Shown here piece by piece: positions 17,027 to 30,315 of a stretch of 64,000 nucleotides of DNA (the first letter of the stretch is position 1; each line of letters starts with the position of its first letter). The position numbers and the translations under genes were made by a program. Under the pieces are notes generated by a model. The model ran no database searches. It saw only the letters and a program-made list of their open reading frames with translations, and was not told the origin of the DNA. The DNA is taken from assembly GCF_026213295.1 (NCBI RefSeq), contig NC_079425.1, positions 9,892,544 through 9,956,543 of the forward strand. The letters run 5' to 3'. Source of the DNA: Gadus chalcogrammus. Lineage: Eukaryota; Chordata; Actinopteri; Gadiformes; Gadidae.

Positions 17027-17041
17027 CCACAAGAGGGCACT
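17027..17041 (+). promoter_or_regulatory. CTCF-like motif
   Basis: CCACAAGAGGGCACT fits the CTCF core consensus CCASYAGRKGGCRS at 13 of 14 positions. This is a single unsupported motif match in otherwise AT-rich DNA. Confidence 0.35.
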
Positions 17042-19877
17042 GTGTTGCCATCAACAGCACACTCCATTCATTCATTCTTCGTCCTCTCAAGTTATCAATT
17101 ATGCATTTGATAATTCATACATCTTTTCAGAATATAATGTTAATAAGGACAATAACGGGGACCCATGCCACGATAGGGAGACTCTCTAGTGAATTTATTA
17201 ATTTGATTCCTACTAGAAGATTCTTTTGTGGGATAAATAAACATCTGTATAGGTAGGCTAAATAGAACAAACATTCTAAATATCATGGCATTATTTGTAT
17301 GGCCGTATTGAGTTCTGAATTTACATTTTCCTAAGCCTTCTACATATCGTAATCATAGAACATAGAATCAAAGAAGACAACCTTTCTCACTATTATCAGA
17401 ACAAAACTGCTGTGAATATTAACTTAGAATATATTGTATTGTTAAAGGTAAAGGGAGCTAGAGGAATTATGCCACCAAAAAATGCAGCCTGTGAAGATGC
17501 TGTATATGTCATGATAATAAAGATTAAGTCACACAATAGAAATAACCCATCTGACAAACGTGGAATGTGATGCTAAATCAACAAAGAAGAGGAATATAGC
17601 CCTTGTGCAAAAGGAACACAGGCAATACAGAGAGCATCATGTGGGCCAAACGATTTCCACAGAACCACAGTTTAAAAATAGAAATATAATTGTTTTTTTG
17701 ACTTAAGACCTATACATTTTGTTGACCTAAGATTTTTAATTTGAGTGTGCAGCCGACGGGGAATTCACTTGAGTCCATGTTATCTAAAAATGATTAAGTT
17801 ACACAGCTAAATTCTATGCTTAAGTAACTTTTATAACACCCATCCTAAAGAGATCATGGATAAAAGTTGTACCTTTTGGGCTTCAGCAGCAGGAAGGTGC
17901 CAAGTTCATAAATGCACTCTATGTACTCTAACCTTGCCATATAACCCATGTCATTCTGTGAATGTGAAAATGTACTTACATCTCAAAGGAACTGGATTTT
18001 AAAGGAATTACATATTTAGTCCATCAAAACAATGTTTGAGCGTTAATTTAACAAACTAATGATAGCATCAAGCATCTATTGAGCAAGGTTGGGTTCGGTT
18101 CAAGCATATTATTAAATGGATTTGATCAAATATAATCCCCTTCTCTGTTTGACCTCATTTCTTATTTAATCAGAAGCATCAAGTGGTGATTGCTTTTTGA
18201 TAACTACTAATGTTCGTTAATGTGTATGCCAAAATGCTATTGATAAGTATGCTATGGATCTGCAGATAATGAATGTTGAATACAAAATTATCCAATTATC
18301 AAAAAACCAAGCACTGCAGATTGTGATCCCACATCATCTGTTGAACTATGAAGTACATTGCTGCAAATGTGATGATACTGTTGCTGCAATTTGCCAATAA
18401 CTAGGGTATGTGTTCTACAGTCCAGTATACCTGATGCACTTATAATGGATGTGTTTATGTGAGTATCATAATTTGCAAGCTAATGTCAGTATTTTTCAAG
18501 TTGCTGCTGAAGGGAAGTTATACTGTCAGGGCAAAGACACAATGGTGGGCATTGATTCTACATAGTGATAAATGAATTGAAATATGCACAGAACAATTGT
18601 GGTGGCAGTACCTTGCCGTATAACATGCACAGAAGAATACCACAAGGCCCCTAAGCTGTAATAGAACAAATGTGTTTTGGAATGGATTTATCCTGGAAAA
18701 CATCTTCCAGGCAAGTGCTACAAAATAAAATATTCCCTCCCATAATTGGGTTGTTTCTCCAAGCAACAATAACAGGCCAGACTGCATGTCTCTTGGCTTT
18801 GTGAGCGGGGTAATATTTCCCAGTAATAAGTGTATTTGGGTATGATGTCATCTATTATGGGCGATAAACATAACTTATTATTTCACTAAGCCTCAAGGAG
18901 CCAGAGGATCAGGAGAGGGCATAACTAGGGGAACACAAGGCTTGGACATTCTTTTTTAGAGCAAGCCTGGTTTGACTGTTGGTTGGGACAGATATCCTGA
19001 CCCGCTTCAAAGAACAACTAGAGGAAGTAGCTGCAATTATGTGATTTTAACATTTGCCAAAATACTGTATTTTAATCCATTTTGAAATAAATGATGACGT
19101 ATTTAAATGTAGCTTATATATTACTAGACCAAGCTCTGTCTGACGTTAAAGGCAGACATCCTAGGAAGCTGTACCAGAACAAAACAAAGTAGCTTTGCAA
19201 TGCGTGATTAACATTTTACCATAACTATTGAATTCCACTTTACTTGATTAATAATTAGGCAACACACTTTTATATTAAACTGTTAAACTGTATTTATATA
19301 TTCTACCACAGGAAGAAACAGCTCATTAATAAGCAAATGTTTTATCCCCCCTTTTTTAGGCTGTGCTACATTATATCGTAACTATAGCCAAGCGCTTAAC
19401 TTATTAGACACACTGGCTGGCTGGTTGCTCTCTGTATGTTCTGGTCCTTGATTTGTAAATGTTGTTTTGACTTGATTTATATACATCCTTAGTTTGATTT
19501 GTTTTACTCCTGGTTTATTTATTATGTTGGTTCCATGCTCATAGTAGGCCTAGCCCCCTGTGTTTCCCCTTGCCAGTCCCAGATCTCCTTCCTTCCACCA
19601 TTAAGCCCTGTTTTATTTGTTCTTTATTGTTATTGTGCTTATCCAGACTCAAGATACAGTGTCAGATAAAATATTACCATTTGCCACATCAGCCTCTGGT
19701 CTTATTTACTGTGGACCACCTGTTTGGGATCGCCCACTCCTACCTGGGAGGGTTTTTTCATGAATATATGGTAATAAACTATTACACAAATATAACAAGG
19801 TAATAACAAGGGAATAAGCGTTACCATCCCTCATTTCCATTCAGGTCATTAAAACACGACTAAAACCAGTACAATAT

Positions 19878-19909
19878 ATGTTGCTTTGATGAAAGGCAAA
19901 GCAGTCCAA
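19878..19909 (+). repeat. Second copy of the exact 32-bp direct repeat
   Basis: Identical to 15888-15919 over all 32 bases, about 4.0 kb downstream and in the same orientation. The flanks are unrelated. Confidence 0.9.
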
Positions 19910-21246
19910 AGCAGCTGGAGTGATGAACTGTCAAATGCAGTGTAATCTACCTACACCTGAGACTTCAGAATTTTATCAATAAAATGTTTAAAGGAAAATA
20001 TTTGGATGCTTCCTTTAATTTATTTAGCAAATGTTTTGTTCAATTTGTCAAGGCTATTTAGGAGCAATAAGATTGATCTATCGCTTTGTGTAGGAAGGAA
20101 GTGAAATCCAACCGTGATGCGAAGACGCAAGATGAAATGTCCAGCTGCTACCATGACACTTGAACTAACCCTGATATGGCATCCATATGTGCATATATAT
20201 AGCCCTCAAATCAACATTTTCTTTAGAAAAACAAAGTACAATTGTTATCTGAAGGCCAAAGGAAAAGTAGAAACAGCTAAAATAAGGATATTCAATGCAG
20301 GTTGTGACTTAATTGGAAAAGATTGAATATATATTAGGAGTCAAAGATTCCAAGTGTGGTTTGAAAGCCTGCAATATAATCTCCTAATACAAATCTATTT
20401 CCGAGTGAACCTTCTGACATTGCAGCTCATTGCGATTCACACTGTTTTGCTGGATGTGATGAAGTTAGACAACGCTATTCGCTGGGTGAAACAAGGACTG
20501 GTCACCCAGAAGACTGCAATGGCCCCCTCCGAAAGCATTCATTGATCTCATTGCCATAGACCACCACATATACTTTGATGCAATTTCAAAACCCGATAGA
20601 AACATTGCAGCGAAAAAAAAGTGTGTGAGCAGATGGGCTGCAGATTGAATCCATGTTTTATCCACATTTGAATGCACATCTTCTCTTGCAAAACAATCTG
20701 CAGTAAGCCTATGCACAACAAGATGCTGGTTCATGTTGTGTAAGATATAATTATCAGAAGAATGTGCAAGGCTCATTGATGTTTCTAATCAGTTTAGTTT
20801 GCCAATTTTTTCCGCTAATTAGGAAAATCATCAATCCTACATACTTAGAGAAAAACACCTTACAGTAAAGAAGTGTTCAGCAAAGAAAAAAACAAACAAG
20901 CAAATACTTAGCCTGACATTACTTTACAGAAAGTTGTTAGTGGTTGGTATTCGAGCTAGGGTAGTAGGCAATTTTGATAAATTAGCCAGAATAATCTATG
21001 TACTGAAGGTTTCCAACTGAAGAAATCCCACTCTTCCCTCCAGGCCTCGCTCCAGTCCAAAGAAATATGCCAAAAAAATTATCTTAAGTAAATTGCCTAC
21101 CAAATAGCATTAGTTACTAATATTAGGTGTATACATACTATGCATACTTATGCATACTTCTATTTTGGTGTTCGACAACAAGCAATGGAAGCATTGGTTG
21201 GATGAAACGCTCTAACAAGCTTTGCTTTTATTATGCCATATTGCCA

Positions 21247-21600
<354 letters not shown>

Positions 21601-24600
21601 TTTAACTCGTAACACAGCAACTACTCCTATTGATATACTGTGTAAGTATGTGTGTTCATAAATATGGAAAGAAAATAAATTATTTTACCGACAATGTTAC
21701 ACAAACATGAGGTTGCTTGCTGTGCATCCTCCTTAACAAACACCAAGGGTCTGCTTATGTGGGCCCTCCGTAGCAGGTATTAATTGCATATTGATTTCCT
21801 TTCCAACTTACTCACACTCCCTGGCCAAAGGACGGAAACCAAAGGTAAAATGTACAGGTAGATGCTGGCTTTAATTAAATGTGATCACAATGTTCGCCTT
21901 TTGGAAACAATTTACTCTCTTATTGATTTTTTATCCATCTTGTTGCTTAATCCTTTGTTATTGTGTCAGTTTAGATGGCTGAAAAGATAAGACACAATAA
22001 TGTAAATCCTAAATCCTGAAATTTCTAAATAATTGATTCATTGATATATATATATATGTATATTATATATATATAGTTTTAAAACAAAATACAATACAAA
22101 ACATTTTAGCAAGTAATTGAAGGCTTTTAAGTTTAGGTTAAGCATTCCACCAATTGTATTCATCCATTTGGTTGAATACAAACTCAATTACATTAATTCA
22201 AACTGGTCAATCAGAGATACAGCATACTTCTCTTGGTGAACACTTCCTTTCCTGCAATTACTCAAATCATTCCCTCCAATTAAAGGCAAAATTATTTACA
22301 AATAAAGTGTAAATAAAGACAGACAAACAAAGATAGACAGATAAAGTTGTACAGATAGAGAGAGAAAAAAAAGGGATAATGGCATGTTGTGTGTGTCTTG
22401 TTGACGCCTGCTTGTTGAACAGGCCTACAGTGCAGATGATGAGATAATAAAACTATAATTCCAGATGGTTGTTGGGTATAAATCCTCTCTGAAAGTTTGC
22501 TGAGCAATGCTGTCTCCACTGTCAAAATGATATAGCCTATTCTATTTGATGAACAGTGATAGTAATATGCATTAGTTGGATAACTTTGATGTATTTTTGA
22601 TCAAGGGACACCTCATTAAAATATTTGGTTCTATTTCTCTATTTAAAAAATGAACATGTTATCTCATTCAAATCTATGGCTAGAATTTATTTGAAAAAAA
22701 AGAACGCAAAATGCGCATAATTATTTTTTTCCATAGAAGATATTTACATCTGTATTGGCAATGCTGATGCCTATATTTTCGCATATTTTCAAGCATATTA
22801 AATACACCAAATTAGGGCCATATGTAAGCTACTCCCTATATTTGTTTGGATTTTGTGGTTGTGTATTAAATTGAAGGACAAGTTTGAACGTCCCATTGGT
22901 TATTGCTAAACACTCCGTATCTTAATTGGCAGAGCTGGTTGTTTACCTATGGGACATATGTTCTATCTAAACAAATTCATGATTAACAATGCCATAAGTA
23001 AATTACTTTCATCCCATCAGAGTGTTACTAAATACATGTTAATGAAGACATCTCAGAGACCCTGCTACGTATTAAACGTTTTTTTCTAAATCAATATGGA
23101 TTCCATATTATTAAAATATTGATACATGAGTGCAATTTTTCTGACCTCAAAGGAACCATTGGAAACACAGGGTATAAAAAATGTATTCCGACTATATAAA
23201 AGTAAACTCTGAATGGCATGGCAGAAATTTAAAAAAGAGATATAAGTTTCTCGTTGATGATTCAAATCAGATATAATCTTTGTACAACAAACCTTATAAG
23301 GGTTATTTTGGAAAATATCTAATCTTGGAATAATGGCTGCTTCCCTAAGAAATAATAATGGCTCTTTTTGGATAGAGCTACTTCTCTCCGGTCAACCCTT
23401 TTAGTGAGAATGATTAGAGCAGGCCTATTGAAAAAATCATAAGAGGATTATTTTCTTTGCCTTTTTATTTGGAGCCACTGGAATCATTGGGACACGGCTG
23501 TCAGGATTTTAGTCTGCCACCCCAAGATGTTTACTGGCCCCTTCCTGCCCTCCCACTAAACATGTTCTGTAGGCGTCAGTGGGTGGCGGCAATTGGAAGG
23601 GAAATTATTATAGAGAAATGGTCAATCTTTTAAGTCAACATGCTCCTTTAGGATAGATTTGTCAAAACTAAATTGGTGTCACCTTGTAACTGTTCGCAGG
23701 GGGCTCCAAGGTAGATTACACATTCACATGAGGTACAAATTATTTTGTTGTTGTGCATAGTCACGCTGTCTCTCGGGGCCCGTTATCTCTGATGCATGGT
23801 GTCACACAGTGTGACAGGGGAGGGGAGCCTTGGTAATAATATGTCTTAGATCTGCTATATCTGTTCACCACAGCCACACAGAGTGAGATGTCACAAAACC
23901 CGTTTCTGTTTCCTTGCCAGCCACATTGCCGTCAATATGCTTCTATTTGACAGCTGTCTATTGAGTTCACCCTCAACGATTGCATTCTCTCTTTTTAATT
24001 GATATCAATCATCCATGCAGGACTAAGAAAAGAAAATAAGTGCAGCCACAATGTTACGTGCAACTTTTTTGTTTTTAATTGGTAGGATACAAACTAAGCT
24101 TTACTATCATTAACTCAGAGCCAGACAAGCTCTCCACAGTTAGTCACCCTAACTGATGAACATTGTTATTGAATTGCCTCTTGAATATACCACATACCAC
24201 ATCTGGCATACAGCATGGATGATTGATAGTACTCTGAAGCTTCAAAAATGGCTTATTATGTAAATATATTTTTTATTATTATTATTATTTTTGTTATTTT
24301 GTAGAAATGTCCCTTACATATTTACCAGTTTCTCCCCAAAACTATAAATAACTATGTGCTGGATGATGAGGTAGCTAGTGGGCACTGCAGCCCAGAAATA
24401 ACTTCTAGCCTGATTGCTCCAGAATTCCATTTTTCTTTCATCCCCACATCCCTCATCATTTAGCCTTTACTTTTTCTGCGGGGGGGGGGGTGATGGGAGG
24501 CATCAAGTCATGTTTTTAAAGTGAAACCTGAGATGAAACACCATAGCTGCTTTTCAGCCCAGAGTCGATACGCGTCACCGACTGCTGCCTTCATAATGGT

Positions 24601-25912
24601 GGCCACTCTGTGAGCCATAACCAAGGTCCACAGCAAAGGCCCAATTCACGCCAGGTGAAACTAATAACTCTTAAAAGCCGGCACAGGTTCAAAGGCCTCA
24701 TCGTTCTCTCTCTCCCAGGCCAGACTAGCCCTCTCTTATCGCTTTTGTGGTATAACACCCAATCAGAAATCCTCCTCATTTTCTTTTTCCCGCTGAGAGA
24801 ATGGACCTGGACATTATTGAGTTGAAAAGTGCTGTGTGTGCAGCCCTACACAATTCTGAGCATTCATAACGCCTATCAAACTGCTCATTATTATTGCTAT
24901 TTCCAGCTTCCTCCAGGGACTCTTATTATATGGTGCTATAGTACACACTGTGGGACACCAAAGACACAAGCTCTCTCCACAGTCCGCAGGCTGAGGTGGA
25001 GCTCATTGTGACTTTATTATCATTAAGAAAATTAATGAGCGGCTGACTTCCAAAAGGTTTTTTGGGGTTTGTCATGATATTTTGTATCAGGGTACACTCC
25101 GACAGCTAATGGACAAAATAGCCCCCACTGGGTACTTGTCAACATGCTGTAAGTGTTGCTATTGCATAATGTGTCATCCTTTGCAAGAGACTATGCATAT
25201 ATTGATAACAGGTATTTGTTTGGTTAGTATGGTTCTGTTCCACAACAATGATATTATTATGACCCATGCCAGGGCACAATGCAAACATTGTGTGGAACAA
25301 GGCCAGAGCACATAATGTATGATGTCCTCCAGCAGATAATGCCAACATTGTGATATAACAAGAAGTGTTGCATTTAAGCATCTGTGATTGACGACAAGAT
25401 GGATTCCCTGAAACAATCCAGGAAAAGGAACCCCGCAGAAATGAGCCAGGAGCAATCCAAAGTCAAAGTTATATACCTAAACGGCTAATGCACAGTCAAC
25501 CTGAACAGATATTCAAACAAAGCATTTCACTCAAAAATAGTTGAAAGATAGGATTTATCACAAATTAGAGTCAAACAATAGCTCTTGAATCGTACCTGCG
25601 GATACCTATAGACCTAGGTATTGAACTGCTAGGACTGCTTTTGACTCAAAAGTGCCAGTGTGAACTGTTTTAATACCAAGTCCATTCCTGTGAAGGGTTA
25701 AGTCTCAGAAAGATGGTCGCAACCTTATAGGCTATAGATGACGGTACGCTTTTAAAGACATACAAATAAATTAAAAAAAAACTTTAGCAATACTTGGTAC
25801 ATAAGTATGATTTAAGTTAATCATTTAATAAATACAAACTTCTTCTAATGCTCCTCCATCGCCCGTTCAGTACAGCTCTCTTTGATGAAAATGTTTCCAA
25901 AAAGCATTTCTT

Positions 25913-25963
25913 ATTAACATTAATTAACATTAATTGTCGAACACAGATTAATTAACATTAATC
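25913..25963. repeat. Short ATTAACATTA tandem
   Basis: Three to four close copies of ATTAACATTA(ATT) within 50 bp, two adjacent and one after a 13-bp spacer. Each carries TTAAT homeodomain-type cores on both strands. Confidence 0.7.
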
Positions 25964-27259
25964 TATAAAAGTATTTTCCAGCATATACACATATATTTAT
26001 GATATAGATACATATACATCAAATACACCATACTCAGCAGCTAGGTCTATAACAAATTGTTACGAACGTAAAAAAAAAGATGATGGCAACAATTATTTTG
26101 TTAACAAAACTAATTAGTCACAGTACAATAGATTTGAGTCCATGGAATGGAGATAAGAAAAATGTCCCCATTGAAGTGTCTATCATAAAGTAATGAACTA
26201 ATTTAGCCAACATTAACAGGTAATGAGCATACTATGGATAAAATAAGTTGTTTAATGGTGTGGTTGCTGATGTGGCTAATGCATGAATGGAATAAGAAAC
26301 ACATTATAATGGTGTAGTGTAATCAGGAACAAAGGTAGTACATTATGGCAATGTATGGATTTTCTAATACATAGCCATTACAGGAGGATACATAAATCAT
26401 TTGGAAGCGATGGCAAGGAATAGCTTAACAGAGTAGAAAGAACCAAATAATTACATCACAACATTAGTCACCTCGCAAATTACACTTCAGGTACACCATG
26501 ACCTTAATGAAGTTCATAAAGGCATACAAACTATGAGGCACAAATCAATTGTAGGAACATTCAATATCACAAGCTATTTTTTGTACATTTCAAATGGTCC
26601 CAGGGCCCCACCATACTGCCGCAGAGCATACATAAAAGAAGACATAATCATGTTGATTCATGAGATGTTTTTAGATGCTTTATGCCAGACATAATAAAAA
26701 AAAGTCAATATATTCCAGTTACCGTAATATTGAGAGACCTTCTTTCCATACCTCAAACATGTGATACTTTTTTTCTACAGATAGGAATGGCAATTTTCTC
26801 CTGTGTGGACGGACAGCTGTGTCTCCCAAATGCACACAGACCCACTCTCTGTTCTCTGCTGGCCTACCAGACTTCCCAGAGATACGCAAGAGGTAGCTGC
26901 TCTCCATCAAACTCATTCAGTGCAGGTGCAGTATCACGATGTGAATTAGTTGTCCCTATTTTGTCTGCCTCCACAAAACACAATCGTATAATTCATGCCA
27001 ATGACGACCTCACATGTAAGAACATTGGCCATTTACAAGGATCCAGCTCTCCTCTTCAAGCATGGAAGAACCGGTTTAGTGAGTGCTCTTATGCCGATTT
27101 TTGGGCTTGGTACTATCATGGTTCATCTCCCAACACGTGCATGCTATGCTGCTCATATCTTTGGAGCTGGATAAGAAAGCAAGGGTCCTGCTGTCTTCTT
27201 AGCTGGTCCTCTCTAGGCAATTTGGCTGCTTGCCTTCATGGTGTCTTGACCTATGAATG

Positions 27260-27457
<198 letters not shown>

Positions 27458-28502
27458 CATTCATTGCCCCAAACAACCCTCAACTTGCGGACACAGCTGT
27501 TTTGGGATGCTCCTCTGCACAGCTGTCAATTTGCCACCCTTTCAACCGGTAACCGTCTGCCTTTGTGTCCTTTCAACCTGTCTTTTAAAGTCTCCAAGCT
27601 TTATTATGCCATGACGACACAGTACACGGAGTCTGGTCCCACAATCGTATGCCAAAACAAGAAGGAAAAAAACAGGGTTTCCAGTAGTAATTATAATAAA
27701 AAGTGCTTGCTTATATTGGGACATTTTGTGTCAGATTAGAGAATAAAAATAATAGTTCTTAACTAACAACCGAAAACCGACTACATTATTTTCACCTGCA
27801 TCATTTATGAGCTCTGCATTTCCATGAAATGTCCTGTTTGAAATAGTTGCCATAGCAGCACACAGACAGATGTGGGACATACCCTTAGGTCCATGAAATC
27901 CAGGCATAACAATGTTCTAGTAAAGAAAAAAGTTTACTTTGCAACTAAACACCCTCCATTGTGATATTCTTAGCGGATTTCACATCCCCTGTTTTTTTCC
28001 TTCTTTTGATAAAAAAAAAAAAAAGTATATTAACAATGGAATTTTTATTCAAAGGGAATATAATTCTGAAGTAATATTTCAATGCAATTTTTCATCAAGC
28101 CTGTAATTACCTTGCATTTTAACTGACTGATTCATTTACGTTCGAATAATTATTGGAAAGCATTTTAGTAATTGGGGTTTGTGCGGCCAAAATCCATGGG
28201 TGCTTACATATATTTATTTATTAGACAGAGACAGTAGCTAAGAACAACTATAAGATGTAATCATTATCTCAAAAAGAGCCTGTTCAAAATCAACAAACCA
28301 AAATATACTATAATGCTACAAAAAAACTCTAAATAGTTCAATCCCTAAAACTAAACCATATTAGACAACAGATTCAGATTTATTTCATGAAACCATCTGA
28401 AAGCCTGCTGTTTTTTGTTTTTCAGGATACAGATAACTAGAAGCATGGATGCATAGATGATTAGTCCATCGTAGTGTTACATGTTTTAAAGAAAAGTTAT
28501 CT

Positions 28503-28526
28503 CCAGGTGAGACATATCTCACCTGG
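28503..28526. repeat. Inverted repeat with paired E-boxes
   Basis: CCAGGTGAGA (28503-28512), a 4-base spacer CATA, and TCTCACCTGG (28517-28526). The arms are perfect complements and each carries the E-box CAGGTG/CACCTG. Confidence 0.93.
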
Positions 28527-30189
28527 AATTCTCGAAACACTCATCGCCATCTCATCACGTTCACGTGAACTGCAGAGCAGTTGTTTAAGACTGGAGAGAT
28601 GTAGCAAAGCAAGATCACAGCAAAGCAATATACACAATGAGGTAATGATCCTGTGACCAAAAAATAACCATAGGTAGGGATGGCCACAAATGCTTACATA
28701 TGAGTCACTATAATCATTATAATATTATGATATTGTTGTAATATTACTTTTATATAATAGTCATATTCTTCACTAATCACTGAAGTTATTGATTCCTTTA
28801 CACAACTAATCCCTGGAAGACATTTAATTACACTTTATTGTAATATAGTGAATCTATACATTTCTGTAATGATAAAGAGGAAGTTTTGAAGGCTAAGTAA
28901 ATGGGGCATTTGAATGATCATCCTGGCTGAATAGTCATGCAAAATGGAAAGGCTTGTACATTTACTATTCAAAGTTGTGTGATCGTTGGTCTAGACTAGA
29001 GGCTAATTAACCATGATGAATCCTGGGATGAAGAGCAATTAAAAAATTATATTTTAAATAAGTCAAATTAAATGTTCCACATGATTGCAAATAGAGCTTT
29101 GCTTTATTTATTAATTTTGTTATTTAAAAAAATCCCCTCGCCCAAATTAATTAATTCAATAGCATTGAATTTGCTTGCCTCCCTGTGTGGCATCAAGGAG
29201 CATGTGTTGTGCAGGGAAAATGTGGTGAGAAACTAGGCCGACAAAGGAATTTCTGAATCAAATTATGCAAAAGAATTAGATCCCCATGCCATGAAAAAAG
29301 AATGTCCTGCTTCAAAAGATCCTCTTGTTCACACAGAGAGAAGGGACTTCACAGAGCTGATAAAAAACAAAGCCTTGCCTTTGCCGCTGGTGAGCTACGC
29401 TGTCGTTCAACTTTTGTTAAAATTATAATGTAGCTAGGCTGGATATACGTAACATAATGAACACCTTACAAAACCAGCAGCACTCCGTTTCACCCTCGGA
29501 ATAGCATATTTGCAATGTAAAAACCCTATTCCTCCATCTACATTAAATGCAGCAATCATATGGTGGAAAAAAAATGGGATGGTGGTTTGTAACAAATGGT
29601 CCCATGGCAGAAATTTGTATATAATTAGAAATTTGTTATTAATTCAGTTAGTGCAACCTATTCAATATTAACCACACCAAAGCAAAAATTACCTTTCTTG
29701 TCAAAAATGCCCATACCGAAATACAAACAAACCCTTCCGAAAAGCTATCCACTGTGTTGAACAGAAACCACTCACACAGTGAGTTGATCACTCAGATACC
29801 CATCCAACTGAAGGCTGCAAGGTGCCACCTATTCAGTGGGACATCTAAAGGACAGCTTTGTTGAGGATTTGATAACACTACACTTTATCTAGAAAACAAG
29901 AGTTGGGTATGGGAGCGGGCCAGTAAGACACCCCGAGTAGGTTGGCCAAGGTCAACCCTGGAACAAAGATGTGAGCAGTCAAACACAGGGTAGTGGGCAG
30001 GGTTGTATCACCCGAGAAGCCAAGCAGCAGCAGTATCGATGTGCATGGGAACATGGGTAATAGGAGATCCAAACAGATGTCGCCAGAAAGCAATGCCATT
30101 TAAATTCTCTTCTTACATGCTGTGAATGGTAATGTTTACTTTAAGTACGGGAAACTGTTCGTACCATGCCAAGACTGAGAATAAGGCAA

Positions 30190-30315
30190 ATAAAAGAGAG
30201 CACCCTACGTGTTTTACTCTTATTTTTATATTTATCGTCAATGTAGTATAGATTTTCTTGGTTTATTGTTATGCCACCTGAATTTCCCCTCAGGGATCAA
30301 TAAAGTGTATTATCT
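30190..30315 (+). mobile_element. 3' end fragment of a non-LTR retrotransposon
   Basis: The segment ends GAATTTCCCCTCAGGGATCA then ATAAAGTGTAT, a phrase typical of the 3' tails of common fish LINEs of the CR1/Rex/L2 group, often followed by a short tandem repeat. No coding part is attached, as expected of a 5'-truncated copy. Confidence 0.45.

Larger units (their letters stand above)
12660..21246. other. Intergenic desert, part 1
   Basis: AT-rich DNA with no supportable exon. It contains a long (TA)n tract, a perfect 34-bp palindrome (13795-13828), a CTCF-like motif (17027-17041) and two copies of an exact 32-bp repeat (15888-15919 and 19878-19909). No tRNA or other structured RNA gene was recognised. 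Confidence 0.6.
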
